A DNA stretch of 64,000 nt from Sinorhizobium sp. B11 (GTDB lineage Bacteria; Pseudomonadota; Alphaproteobacteria; Rhizobiales; Rhizobiaceae): assembly GCA_039725955.1 (NCBI GenBank), contig CP091034.1:1178001-1242000 (forward strand), in the 5' to 3' direction. Below are positions 50,799-59,390 of this stretch, one piece after another. Under the pieces are notes generated by a model. It ran no database searches, was not told where the DNA came from, and saw only the letters and a list, made by a program, of their open reading frames with translations. Position 1 is the stretch's first letter, and the number at the start of each line of letters is the position of its first letter. Position numbers and translations under genes: made by a program.

Positions 50799-51634
50799 GC
50801 GCTGGCCTCGTCGGAGGAGGTCGGAAAGCTGAGCCCGGACCAGGTAGGCAGGCTGAGTGTCACGGAGACATCGCCGGCAAGCAGCGGCGTGCCGGATGCC
50901 ATGGCTTCGCCGGCGCGGTCGATCCGCACGATCGCCAGTCCGCTCGTTCCCTCGACGGAACCGAGTGTGCCGACCGGCTTGCCATTCGCGGTGATTTCGG
51001 TGCCGCTGGCAGGCAGTGCGGCACCTGCCGAAACGGTCACGACACGGCGCCGCGCCGTACCGCGATGGTGCATGCGCGACACCACTTCCTGCCCGACATA
51101 GCAGCCCTTCTTGAAGGAGAGGCCGCCGTTGAAATCCATCAGTACGTCATGCGGGAAGGCGTCCTGCAGAGCGTAATCCGGACCTGACGTGACGATGCCG
51201 TTCTCTATTCGCAGCGCGTCGTAGAGCGCCGCGTCATCGTTGCCATGATGACCGGCACGACGCAGAACGATGACGTTGGCCTTGGCAAAGCGGCTATCCC
51301 CAACGCCATCTTTGGCATCCTCGCCCCAGGAAACGGTCACGCCGTCTTCGGCAACTGGCGTCAGTGTCACCGGCGCACGAAGACGATACATGGTCAGCCG
51401 CTTCAGCAGGGCTTCTCGCTGGGTCGCATCCGTTTCGATGATGAAACCGTCGCCGTCGCGCCAGATCATGAAGTCGAACAGGATCTTGCCCTGCGGCGTC
51501 AGCAATGCGCCGGGCCGCGCCTCGTCCGTGCCGAGCGAAACGATGTCGGTGGTGATCAGATTCTGCAGGAAGGACTCTGCCTCCGCCCCGCCGATGGCGA
51601 TGAGCGAGCGGTCTTTCAGGAATACGGCTGGCAT
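50795..51634 (-). CDS. ygfZ: Folate-binding YgfZ/GcvT-like protein
   Basis: A 279-residue protein of the YgfZ/IBA57 family, which uses tetrahydrofolate to help build or repair certain Fe-S clusters. The signature is FKKGCYVGQEVVSRMHHRG, with the conserved Cys of K-x-x-C-Y-x-G-Q-E. The N-terminus is MPAVFLKDRSLIAIGGAEAE. The frame opens upstream to 51823, but that extension is low-complexity and overlaps the next gene; the ATG at 51634 is preferred. First gene of the ygfZ-HD-phosphatase operon. Confidence 0.92.
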   Translation of the reverse strand: MPAVFLKDRSLIAIGGAEAESFLQNLITTDIVSLGTDEARPGALLTPQGKILFDFMIWRDGDGFIIETDATQREALLKRLTMYRLRAPVTLTPVAEDGVTVSWGEDAKDGVGDSRFAKANVIVLRRAGHHGNDDAALYDALRIENGIVTSGPDYALQDAFPHDVLMDFNGGLSFKKGCYVGQEVVSRMHHRGTARRRVVTVSAGAALPASGTEITANGKPVGTLGSVEGTSGLAIVRIDRAGEAMASGTPLLAGDVSVTLSLPTWSGLSFPTSSDEASA

Positions 51635-51700
51635 GGCGGAACCTGTCGCGTTGGTGATCGACCAGAGGTAAGTCTTTGAAGCGGAGGGTGCAAGCGCTCG

Positions 51701-51748
51701 ACGCATCGGCCTGAAAATCGGAACTGATTTTCGAGAGGCCTGATGCGT
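51701..51748. repeat. Palindromic element upstream of ygfZ
   Basis: ACGCATC (51701-51707) pairs with GATGCGT (51742-51748), and inner GGCCT/AGGCC and GAAAATC/GATTTTC pairs give a long, slightly imperfect hairpin. It lies in the gap after the secreted-protein gene and may act as its terminator or be another repeat type. Confidence 0.6.
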
Positions 51749-51795
51749 AGATTCATGGGCTTGGTGCGTCGGAATCGACGCCCAGATCTCTGGCC

Positions 51796-52548
51796 TCAGT
51801 CGCCGGCCGTGAAGAACTTCCATTTGCCGTCCGGCGCGATGCCGACGCGATAGAAGTTATAGCCGCCGAATTCCTGCATGTCAGAGAGATCGCCTGCGGT
51901 GACGATGCGCAGCAATTCCACGCGTTCCGGCGGCGTCAGCGTTTTCAGGTCTTTCTCGGCAAAATAGGGCCAGACGTACATCTCCTCGGGCGTGCCCTGG
52001 CCGACATGTACGAAGCCGGTCGAGATGACGTCGAGCATGATGGCCAGAATTTCGTCGCCATCGGGGTCGCCGGAGAGATCCTTCAGTGTGCCGATCGGAT
52101 CGTCAGTGGGTTCGCCGACCGTTACCTGTGTCTGGTCGGCACCGGTCCCCATCAGCGGACGCAGGCGTTCCAGATCGCCTGATGCGGCTGCCTCGACGAT
52201 CTGTTCGCGCATCCTGCGCACCGGTTCCGGTGCCTTGTTGATGTCGTAGATCACTTCGACGGGCTTGGAAGCGTCGGACGCGCCCGGCGTCTTGTCGACG
52301 CTCTGGCCGCTGTCTTTGTTGACGAGCGGATCGGGCTGGGGAATGCCGGGCGAACCGGTCTGTGGTGCAGTCGGCTGCTGAGGGCTCTGCTGCGCCGTAG
52401 CGGGCGCATCGGGTTGGCCCGGGATCTTCTGAAGTTCGGAAAGTGCGTAGGCGGAAGAGGCGGACAGCATGCTGCCTGCGGCAATGCCGACGGCGAGCAG
52501 GACCGGCGCGAGCGGAATTCGCGAGGAAATATCTTTACCGGTACGCAT
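51796..52548 (-). CDS. Exported hypothetical protein with Pro/Gln-rich linker
   Basis: A 250-residue protein. An N-terminal hydrophobic segment (PLAPVLLAVGIAAGSMLSAS) suggests export. A Pro/Gln/Ala-rich linker (about 45-90) leads to a folded domain with PVRRMREQIVEAAASGDLER, DEILAIMLDVISTGFVHVG, MYVWPYFAEKDL and FYRVGIAPDGKWKFFTAGD. Such a domain is common in Rhizobiales envelope proteins; I cannot name a function. The frame opens to 52704, but the ATG at 52548 with AGAGAG before it fits the signal segment. Confidence 0.72.
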   Translation of the reverse strand: MRTGKDISSRIPLAPVLLAVGIAAGSMLSASSAYALSELQKIPGQPDAPATAQQSPQQPTAPQTGSPGIPQPDPLVNKDSGQSVDKTPGASDASKPVEVIYDINKAPEPVRRMREQIVEAAASGDLERLRPLMGTGADQTQVTVGEPTDDPIGTLKDLSGDPDGDEILAIMLDVISTGFVHVGQGTPEEMYVWPYFAEKDLKTLTPPERVELLRIVTAGDLSDMQEFGGYNFYRVGIAPDGKWKFFTAGD

Positions 52549-52567
52549 GAAACTCTCTGTATTGCCC

Positions 52568-52825
52568 TTATTGCAGGGTCCTGTTGGTGGAAAACTCACC
52601 TGCCAGCATGCGGTCACGCAGCGAGTCCAGCAAGGCCTCGGCGCTACCTTCTCCATGCAATCTGATCGTCTCGCGCAGTGCATGTGCAATTGCAGCATCG
52701 GCAATGATTTCAGGCTCGATGCCGTCGGCCATGCCGTCGGCCCAAGCCTCGTTCTGGTATTCCAGAGCCGCCTGCATCTTTTCGTGGACGATCATGTCGT
52801 CGATGTCGTTGAGGCTTGGTTCCAT
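52568..52825 (-). CDS. Small acidic conserved-type protein, 85 residues
   Basis: MEPSLNDIDDMIVHEKMQAA starts an 85-residue, highly helical and acidic protein with DGIEPEIIADAAIAHALRE in the middle and DSLRDRMLAGEF near the end. GAGGA precedes the ATG at 52825; a few codons upstream are open but have no site. It lies 19 bases upstream of the exported-protein gene in the same direction. I recognise no named family. Confidence 0.6.
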   Translation of the reverse strand: MEPSLNDIDDMIVHEKMQAALEYQNEAWADGMADGIEPEIIADAAIAHALRETIRLHGEGSAEALLDSLRDRMLAGEFSTNRTLQ

Positions 52826-52928
52826 TGTCTTTTCCTCAGAACTTCTCATGTCTTACCGCTACGTTAACAACACTAACAGCCTTTTCCCAAAACGACACGT
52901 GCGCATGCGAAAACAGGTTAATTAAACG

Positions 52929-53393
52929 TTAATTTCCAAAGCGCGAAGTAATTTCTGTGGCGAGTGTTGCACCTTCGTTACGGTAGCGTTCCTCTGCCAC
53001 GATGGCCGCTTGCGTGCAATCCGTGTAAACCGAGGCGAATGCTCGGTATCCGCGATTGAAGGCTGCGGTCAGTTTTTCCTTGCGCTGCGGCTCTCCATTC
53101 GTTTCAGAATCAAGCAGTTGCTGCATGTTGGCCCGCCACTCGTCCGCACCCGGCGCCTTGCAGAGCGTGCGCAGATAATGCACCGAACCCAGGACCTCGG
53201 CCAGCCGCGCCAGCTTGTCGTCATAGGGTACGACCGCAACCTGCGGCACGACCTCCTCTGGCGGCGGAGCCGCGTTTTTGCCGCCCTGCGCCCCTCCTTG
53301 TGCCCCGCCTTGCGCCATTGTGGAACCGGCCCAGACGAGGCCACCGAAGACAAGGGATGACAAGACAACGCGTCGAACGGGAATCATGCTCAT
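52929..53393 (-). CDS. TIGR02301 family protein
   Basis: A 154-residue exported protein with a signal peptide (RVVLSSLVFGGLVWAGSTMA). A short Gly-rich tandem (AQGGAQGGAQGG, near residue 28) leads to the TIGR02301 core: LAEVLGSVHYLRTLCKAPGA, ADEWRANMQQLLD, and FNRGYRAFASVYTDCTQAA with paired cysteines. The family is confined to Rhizobiales and related groups; its role is unknown. Confidence 0.85.
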   Translation of the reverse strand: MSMIPVRRVVLSSLVFGGLVWAGSTMAQGGAQGGAQGGKNAAPPPEEVVPQVAVVPYDDKLARLAEVLGSVHYLRTLCKAPGADEWRANMQQLLDSETNGEPQRKEKLTAAFNRGYRAFASVYTDCTQAAIVAEERYRNEGATLATEITSRFGN

Positions 53394-53464
53394 AGTTGAT
53401 ACAGGGAGCGTGACAGGAACAAGGCAGATACGGCAGTTTCCACTTCTATTCTAGCGAGTGCGCC

Positions 53465-53881
53465 TCATTCATCGGCCGCCAGCCGCTCGGCGCATTCGAG
53501 CACGCTCTGCGGCACCGGCATGCGCCGGATCTCCTCCACGCTGTACCAGCCGATCGCTGCAGCATCGTCAGCGGCTTCGGCCACCAGGTGGCGGTCCGCC
53601 TCGACGCGGAAGACGGAAAGGAAGAAATGGCTGTTGATGCTGCCATCGGGCGCATGCGTCTTCAGGTCATAGGTCGAAAACAGGCGCGGATTTCGTGCCT
53701 GAATTCCCGTCTCTTCGAGAAATTCGCGCAATGCCGTTTCCTCGGGCGTCTCGCCAGGTTCGCCTCGTCCACCGGGAAAGGCATACATATCGGCCGAAGG
53801 CGGGTTTCGCCTGAGCACGAGAAGGAACCGGCCATCACGTTCAAGGATGGCGGAGGAGGCGGGTTTGGCCTGGGAGGTCAT
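53465..53881 (-). CDS. Nudix hydrolase
   Basis: A 138-residue MutT-like enzyme with the Nudix box GGRGEPGETPEETALREFLE followed by ETGI, the Mg2+ site that hydrolyses nucleoside diphosphates linked to another group. Start ERDGRFLLVLRRNPPSADMY is typical. The substrate is unknown. It is divergent from the ynfA-like gene. Confidence 0.9.
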   Translation of the reverse strand: MTSQAKPASSAILERDGRFLLVLRRNPPSADMYAFPGGRGEPGETPEETALREFLEETGIQARNPRLFSTYDLKTHAPDGSINSHFFLSVFRVEADRHLVAEAADDAAAIGWYSVEEIRRMPVPQSVLECAERLAADE

Positions 53882-53987
53882 TGCTTTGCACGCTTTGCTG
53901 TGATGTCGCCTTATCCCATGGCCGGCGCACCTTGCGCAACCGTCGGCATTGCGTGGAATATGGCGTCACGATTCCTGCGAGACGCCG

Positions 53988-54308
53988 TTGACCTACCTCA
54001 TCTATGCCCTTGCCGCCCTCTTTGAAATTGCCGGCTGCTTCGCTTTCTGGGCCTGGCTGCGCCTGGCAAGGCCTGTCTGGTGGCTGGCGCCGGGCATGGT
54101 GTCGCTGGCCTTGTTCGCTTGGCTGCTGACGCTCGTGCCGAGCGAGGCGGCCGGGCGCACTTTTGCTGCCTACGGCGGCATTTATATCGTCGCCTCGCTT
54201 CTGTGGCTCTGGCTGGTCGAAAGCCGCATTCCCGACCGCTGGGATATCGGCGGCGCGCTGGTCTGCCTTGCCGGCACGGCGATCATTCTTTTTGCACCGC
54301 GCAGCTGA
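53988..54308 (+). CDS. UPF0060 (YnfA family) membrane protein
   Basis: A 106-residue protein with four membrane segments: [57 protein letters not shown] and [18 protein letters not shown], the YnfA pattern, including ESRIPDRWD. Starting at the TTG at 53988 gives the family's usual length; the frame opens earlier at another TTG. Related proteins are small multidrug-resistance-like transporters, but their function is not settled. Confidence 0.88.
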   Translation: MTYLIYALAALFEIAGCFAFWAWLRLARPVWWLAPGMVSLALFAWLLTLVPSEAAGRTFAAYGGIYIVASLLWLWLVESRIPDRWDIGGALVCLAGTAIILFAPRS

Positions 54309-54403
54309 AGCTTTTCCACGAAAGATGTGCAGCGCCGTCCCATTCGCAATTGCTTGAGGGCAAACCGCCTTGACCGATGTCGGGCACGATGAAAGAAACC
54401 CGT

Positions 54404-55168
54404 ATGTGTGGACGTTTTGCCCTGACAGAAGTGGTCAAGGATATCGCCGAAGCTTTCAGCCTTGCCGAGCTGGAAGGCTTTCCGGCGCGATACAATATCG
54501 CGCCGACGCAGCCGATCCTCGTCGTCATCTCGGGTGAGGGGCAGGAGCCGGGCAGCAACCTGCCGGACCGCCGTGCGCTTCTGGTGCGCTGGGGCTTCAC
54601 GCCGGGCTGGGTCAAGAATCCCAAGGAATTTCCGCTGCTGATCAACGCGCGCTCGGAAACGGCAATCGGAAAAGCCTCCTTCCGTGCCGCCATGCGCCAT
54701 CGCCGCATCCTGATCCCGACTTCCGGCTTCTACGAATGGCATCGCCCTTCGAAGGAGAGTGGCGAGAAGGCGCAGGCCTATTGGATCCGGCCACGCAGAG
54801 GTGGTGTCATCGCCTTTGCCGGTCTCATGGAAACCTGGTCCTCGGCCGACGGTTCGGAGGTCGATACCGGCGCCATTTTGACGACCAGGGCCAACGGCGC
54901 AATCTCCTCGATCCATGACCGCATGCCGGTCGTCATCCAACCGGAGGATTTTGCCCGCTGGCTGGATTGCAAGACACAGGAACCGCGCGCGGTCGTTGAC
55001 CTGATGCGGCCGGTTCAGGAGGATTTCTTCGAGGCGATCCCGGTTTCCGACAGGGTCAACAAGGTCGCAAATATGGGGCCGGACCTTCAAGATCCGATAC
55101 CGCTCGAAAAGGCGCCGAAGCCTCCGCAGAAGAAGGCACCCGACAGCGGCCAGCTCAGTTTCTTCTGA
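54404..55168 (+). CDS. SOS response-associated peptidase / HMCES-like (YedK)
   Basis: A 254-residue protein whose second residue is the essential Cys (MCGRFALTE). After Met removal this Cys forms a thiazolidine with abasic sites in single-stranded DNA. ARYNIAPTQPILVV, INARSETA and AFAGLMETW are family features, and ISSIHDRMPVVI has the catalytic His. The frame opens at 54377, but only the ATG at 54404 exposes Cys2. It shields abasic sites during replication. Confidence 0.93.
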   Translation: MCGRFALTEVVKDIAEAFSLAELEGFPARYNIAPTQPILVVISGEGQEPGSNLPDRRALLVRWGFTPGWVKNPKEFPLLINARSETAIGKASFRAAMRHRRILIPTSGFYEWHRPSKESGEKAQAYWIRPRRGGVIAFAGLMETWSSADGSEVDTGAILTTRANGAISSIHDRMPVVIQPEDFARWLDCKTQEPRAVVDLMRPVQEDFFEAIPVSDRVNKVANMGPDLQDPIPLEKAPKPPQKKAPDSGQLSFF

Positions 55169-55351
55169 AACCTGAACCCGCTATCCGCTGAGTGGAAAAT
55201 CCGGTGATCTCTGTTGGTCCGGTTGCGGCCAGCGGCGCGTCGCTTGCTACCCACTATTGCCAAACCCGCCGCATGGCGGGCTCCGGACGTCATCTCCGCA
55301 TCGCTATGGGCCGGCTGGTATCCGCCTGCCCGTGCGTTTCTTCGCGCCCGC

Positions 55352-55486
55352 TTAGGCGAGCTTCTTGACCGGTGCCGGCTTTGCCATCATCGAGGCCGCG
55401 GCCACGGCCTTGAGGCCGAGCGGGCGGTAGTTGGTGGCGAGATCCGGCTTGGCTGCCTGCTGCTGTTCCGACTTCTTCGAGGTCAC
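55352..55486 (-). CDS. Mini-protein, 44 residues
   Basis: A short ORF starting at a GTG with AAGGAGAG four bases before it. The product is MTSKKSEQQQAAKPDLATNY..., continuing RPLGLKAVAAASMMAKPAPV and a KKLA end, that is, a Gln/Lys-rich start and a mildly hydrophobic alanine helix. It is too short for most ORF callers. The strong ribosome site and clean fit in an otherwise empty gap support it. I do not recognise a family. Confidence 0.6.
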   Translation of the reverse strand: MTSKKSEQQQAAKPDLATNYRPLGLKAVAAASMMAKPAPVKKLA

Positions 55487-55652
55487 GATACTCTCCTTAC
55501 GTGTTTCCCTAGAATTTTATGTATCATGCTCTTTTGTCTGAAATAGCGACAAAAGAGAGGCGCGGCTTATCAGGAAATGTAACCACGGACCATAATTCGC
55601 GAGGCTTAACTGAAACCTACGTTCGTTAATACTTACTTAATAAAGTGAATGC

Positions 55653-56498
55653 TCAGATATGGCGACCGATGTCGTCCTCGCCGATACCGGGCTCTTCGAT
55701 GGTCAGCGTGCCATATTTGCGCTTCCATTTTCGCGCGCCGAAGGGCAGCGAAACAAGGTAGGCACAGACGGTGACGACCATGACTTCCCAGGTGAAGCTC
55801 ATCAGCATCGCGACGTAGATCACGACACCGAGCATGGCTGGCAGCACGAGATCGCGCCGCATCCGGCTCTCGGATTTGCCGGACCAGACCGGCAGGCGGC
55901 TGATGAGCAGGAAGGCGATGAGGACCGTGTAGCCCGAGGAGAGGAAGGCGAAGGTCCGGTCGGCGGTGAGGCCGAGAAAACCGAGATAGACGGGCAGAAG
56001 CACCAGCATCGCGCCGGCAGGGGCCGGCACGCCGACGAAATATTCCGATTGCCAGGCCGCGCGATTCTCGCGTTCCGACATCACGTTGAAGCGCGCGAGC
56101 CTGAGGCCGGCGGCGATCGTGTAGATGAGCGCGGCGATCCAGCCGAGCGAGCGCGCCTGGTCGAGCGCATAGACATAGACCACGAGGGCAGGGGCGACGC
56201 CGAAATTGACGATGTCGGCAAGCGAATCCATCTGCGCGCCGAATTTCGACGTGGCCTTCATCAGCCGCGCCACACGACCGTCTATGCCGTCGAGGAAGGC
56301 TGCGAGCAGCACCATGGCGACAGCGAGCTCATAACGAGCTTCAAAGGCAAGCCGGATGCCCGTCAGGCCGGCGCAGATGGCAAGGATGGTGATGAGGTTC
56401 GGAACGACAAGCCGGATCGGAATCTCACGCAGACGCGGCCCGCGGGCCGAATCATCGTTCGGGCCATTCGGTTCGAAGGGCGGAAAGGGTGGCTCCAT
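55653..56498 (-). CDS. pssA: CDP-diacylglycerol-serine O-phosphatidyltransferase
   Basis: A 281-residue integral membrane enzyme that makes phosphatidylserine. The CDP-alcohol phosphatidyltransferase signature D-G-x2-A-R-x8-G-x3-D-x3-D is seen as DGIDGRVARLMKATSKFGAQ followed by MDSLAD. Downstream of psd by 18 bases, so the two steps of phosphatidylethanolamine synthesis are encoded together. About seven membrane segments are visible. Confidence 0.96.
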   Translation of the reverse strand: MEPPFPPFEPNGPNDDSARGPRLREIPIRLVVPNLITILAICAGLTGIRLAFEARYELAVAMVLLAAFLDGIDGRVARLMKATSKFGAQMDSLADIVNFGVAPALVVYVYALDQARSLGWIAALIYTIAAGLRLARFNVMSERENRAAWQSEYFVGVPAPAGAMLVLLPVYLGFLGLTADRTFAFLSSGYTVLIAFLLISRLPVWSGKSESRMRRDLVLPAMLGVVIYVAMLMSFTWEVMVVTVCAYLVSLPFGARKWKRKYGTLTIEEPGIGEDDIGRHI

Positions 56499-56516
56499 AT
56501 CGCGCTCTCCTGAAAA

Positions 56517-57215
56517 TTAGCTGCGGCGGCTGATGACCGGACCCTTTGCCGAGGCGAATTCGGCAATGACCGTCTCACCGGCGACCGCCGTTTGGCCAAG
56601 CGAGACTCGCGGCGCGGCGCCCGCCGGCAGGAATACGTCGAGACGCGAGCCGAAGCGAATGAGGCCGATACGTTCGCCGGCATCGACCGGTTCGTTGACA
56701 TGCGAGAAGCAGAGGATGCGCCGCGCAACGAGACCGGCGATCTGCACCACACCGATCTGGCCGTGGCGGGTCTCGACGACGAGGCCGTTGCGTTCGTTCT
56801 CCTCGCTCGCCTTGTCGAGTTCGGCATTCACGAAGGTGCCGGGGCGATAATTGATGCTGACGATGCGGCCGCGCATCGGTGCGCGATTCACATGGCAGTT
56901 GAAAACATTCATGAAGACAGAGATCCGCAGCATCGGCTCACTGCCGAGATTGAGCTCGGCGGGCGGTGTGACCATCTGGATCGAGGAGACCTTGCCGTCG
57001 GCAGGCGAAATGACGAGATCATCGTCCTGTGGCGTGACGCGCTCCGGGTCACGGAAGAAATAGGCGCACCAGAGCGTCAGGATCAGACCGATCCAGAAGA
57101 GCGGCTTGAAGATCCAGCCCAATACGAGCGACGCGACGAAAAAGGCGGCAACGAAGGGATACCCTTCCTTGTGCACCGGTACGATCGTGTTGCGAACCGT
57201 ATCGAACAAGCTCAT
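56517..57215 (-). CDS. psd: Phosphatidylserine decarboxylase proenzyme
   Basis: A 232-residue enzyme of the short Psd type. It decarboxylates phosphatidylserine to phosphatidylethanolamine. [14 protein letters not shown] contains the Gly-Ser cleavage site where the pyruvoyl group forms, and [18 protein letters not shown] is typical. One N-terminal membrane segment anchors it. First gene of psd-pssA; a ten-base inverted repeat lies just upstream (57232-57267). Confidence 0.95.
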   Translation of the reverse strand: MSLFDTVRNTIVPVHKEGYPFVAAFFVASLVLGWIFKPLFWIGLILTLWCAYFFRDPERVTPQDDDLVISPADGKVSSIQMVTPPAELNLGSEPMLRISVFMNVFNCHVNRAPMRGRIVSINYRPGTFVNAELDKASEENERNGLVVETRHGQIGVVQIAGLVARRILCFSHVNEPVDAGERIGLIRFGSRLDVFLPAGAAPRVSLGQTAVAGETVIAEFASAKGPVISRRS

Positions 57216-57315
57216 GAATGCCGGTCTCCTGTCGTTTTTCGTATCCGCTGGTTACAGAAAAACGACCTGATGAGCAATGGCGCGGATCTCAGGCCGCCTT
57301 CGATGCATCGGTTCT

Positions 57316-57346
57316 AAACAATAAAACAGACAGTTCCGCCTGTCTG
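57316..57346 (-). terminator. Intrinsic terminator of the ABC transporter gene
   Basis: Read on the minus strand, CAGACAG and CTGTCTG form a stem around GCGGAA, followed by TTTTATTGTTT. It begins four bases after the ABC gene stop. Confidence 0.85.
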
Positions 57347-57349
57347 CAG

Positions 57350-59227
57350 CTAGCTTGCCGGCGCCAGCCGGTTGACGATGCCGAGCTCGTCGCTCTCGCG
57401 AACCTGCTTGAGATGCTCCTCGGCCTGTGTCGCCTCGCGCTGGCGGTTCCACATCGACGCGTAGAGGCCGTTCTGTTCGAGAAGGGCGGCATGCGTGCCG
57501 CGCTCGGCGATCTCGCCGCTCTTCAGCACGATGATCTCGTCCGCGCCGATCACGGTGGAGAGGCGGTGGGCGATGACCAGCGTCGTGCGGTTCTTGGAAA
57601 CGACATCGAGTGCCGTCTGGATTTCCCGCTCCGTCGTCGTGTCGAGCGCCGAGGTCGCCTCGTCGAGGATGAGGATCGGCGGAGCCTTCAGGATGGTGCG
57701 GGCAATTGCCACGCGCTGTTTCTCGCCACCGGAAAGTTTCAGCCCGCGCTCACCGACCTTGGTTTCGAACCCTTCGGGCAGCATCTCGATGAAATGACCG
57801 ATCTGTGCGATTTCGGCCGCCTGCTTCACCTCGGCTTCATCAGCCGAAGGGCGGCCGTATCGGATGTTGTAGGCAACGGTGTCGTTGAACAGAACCGTAT
57901 CCTGCGGCACCATGCCGATCACGGAGCGCAGGCTCTTCTGCGTGATGGTGCGGATGTCCTGCCCGTCGACGGTAATGGAACCGCTCTGGATATCGTAGAA
58001 ACGATAGAGCAGGCGCGACAGCGTCGATTTGCCGGCGCCCGAAGGGCCGACGACGGCAACCGTCTTGCCGGCGGGCACGTCGAAGGAAATGCCTTTCAGG
58101 ATCGGCCGGGCCGGATCATAGGAGAAATGCACATCCTTGAAGGAGATGGCACCCTGGCCGATGGCGAGCGCCTTCGCACCGGGCGCGTCCAGAACCTCGG
58201 CCTTCACCTCCAGAAGATCGAACATCTGCTCGATATCGATCAAGCCCTGGCGGATTTCACGGTAGACGAAGCCGATGAAGTTCAGCGGCACCGAAAGCTG
58301 CAGCAGCATGGAATTGATGAAGACGAAATCGCCGACCGTGTGCTCGCCACGCTGGACCGACCAGGCCGAGAGGACGAGCATGATCGTCGTGCCGATGCCG
58401 AAGATCACGCCCTGGCCGAAGTTCAGCCAGCCGAGCGAGGTCCACACGTCAGTTGCAGCCTTTTCGTAGCGCTCCATCGACTTGTCGAAGCGCTTGGCCT
58501 CCATCTCCTCGTTGCCGAAATATTTGACCGTTTCGAAGTTAAGGAGGGAGTCGATCGCCTTGGTATTGGCGTCTGTGTCGCTCTCGTTCATCGTCCGGCG
58601 GATGGAGATACGCCAGTCGGAGGCGCGGATCGTGAACCAGATATAGGCCCAGACGGTAAAGGCGGTAACGGCGAGATAGGAGAAACCGTAGCCCCACCAG
58701 AAGATTGCCGCTGTCAGCACGAATTCGATGACCGTCGGGATCGAATTCAGGATCGTGAAACGCACGATCGTTTCGATGCCCTTGGTGCCGCGCTCGATGA
58801 TGCGCGAAAGCCCGCCCGTCTTGCGCTCCAGATGGAAGCGCAGGGAAAGCTCGTGCATGTGCACGAAGGTACGGTAGGCAAGCTGGCGCACCGCATATTG
58901 ACCGACGCTGGCAAAGAGCGAATCCCTGAGCTGGTTGAGGCCGAGCTGGATGAGACGCGTCAGGTTATAGGCGATGACGAGGGCTGTCGCGCCGATCAGA
59001 AGCGGCGGCAACGTGCCCTGAAGGTCCATCCTGCCGTTCAGCGCGTCGGTCGACCACTTGAAGAAATAGGGCACCAGCAGCAGCACGAATTTCGAGATGA
59101 GCAGGTAGACCGAAGCCCAGACGACCCGCATCCTCAGATCCGGCCTGTCCTTCGGCCACATGTAGGGCCAAAGATTGTAGAGCGTTCCCAACAGGTTGGA
59201 GTCTGAAACTGTCTTGCCGTTTGCCAT
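57350..59227 (-). CDS. Atm1-type ABC exporter (permease-ATPase)
   Basis: A 625-residue half-transporter. The N-terminal part has six membrane helices and the long loop of Atm1 proteins. The ATPase domain has VAVVGPSGAGKSTLSRLLYR (Walker A), LSGGEKQRVAIARTILK (signature) and ILILDEATSALDT (Walker B). The opening stretch NLWPYMWPKDRPDLRMRV is typical of the Atm1/HMT group, which exports glutathione-linked sulfur or metal species and supports Fe-S or heavy-metal homeostasis. It would work as a homodimer. Confidence 0.93.
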   Translation of the reverse strand: MANGKTVSDSNLLGTLYNLWPYMWPKDRPDLRMRVVWASVYLLISKFVLLLVPYFFKWSTDALNGRMDLQGTLPPLLIGATALVIAYNLTRLIQLGLNQLRDSLFASVGQYAVRQLAYRTFVHMHELSLRFHLERKTGGLSRIIERGTKGIETIVRFTILNSIPTVIEFVLTAAIFWWGYGFSYLAVTAFTVWAYIWFTIRASDWRISIRRTMNESDTDANTKAIDSLLNFETVKYFGNEEMEAKRFDKSMERYEKAATDVWTSLGWLNFGQGVIFGIGTTIMLVLSAWSVQRGEHTVGDFVFINSMLLQLSVPLNFIGFVYREIRQGLIDIEQMFDLLEVKAEVLDAPGAKALAIGQGAISFKDVHFSYDPARPILKGISFDVPAGKTVAVVGPSGAGKSTLSRLLYRFYDIQSGSITVDGQDIRTITQKSLRSVIGMVPQDTVLFNDTVAYNIRYGRPSADEAEVKQAAEIAQIGHFIEMLPEGFETKVGERGLKLSGGEKQRVAIARTILKAPPILILDEATSALDTTTEREIQTALDVVSKNRTTLVIAHRLSTVIGADEIIVLKSGEIAERGTHAALLEQNGLYASMWNRQREATQAEEHLKQVRESDELGIVNRLAPAS

Positions 59228-59357
59228 GCGTGTCTCCAGCCCGGCGGGCCGCTGTCGCCGCGGCCTGTCGCCGCCCCCGCGAGATATGCCACCGGATGGC
59301 GGATTACAACATTGATAGGGATTTTATAGGGGAGGTGTTGCGCGTCGGCCCTAACGG

Positions 59358-59387
59358 AAACGGCGGCCGATGGGCCGCCGTTTTTTT
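59358..59387. terminator. Hairpin terminator between the LysM and ABC genes
   Basis: AAACGGCGGCC and GGCCGCCGTTT form an 11-base stem across a short loop, with seven T on the plus strand. It lies just after the minus-strand LysM gene; on that strand the tail is weaker (GTTTCCG). Confidence 0.65.
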
Positions 59388-59390
59388 GAT

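Noticed and set aside
57218..59206. A 662-codon frame antisense to the Atm1-type ABC gene
   Set aside because: The ABC gene has complete Walker and signature motifs on the other strand.
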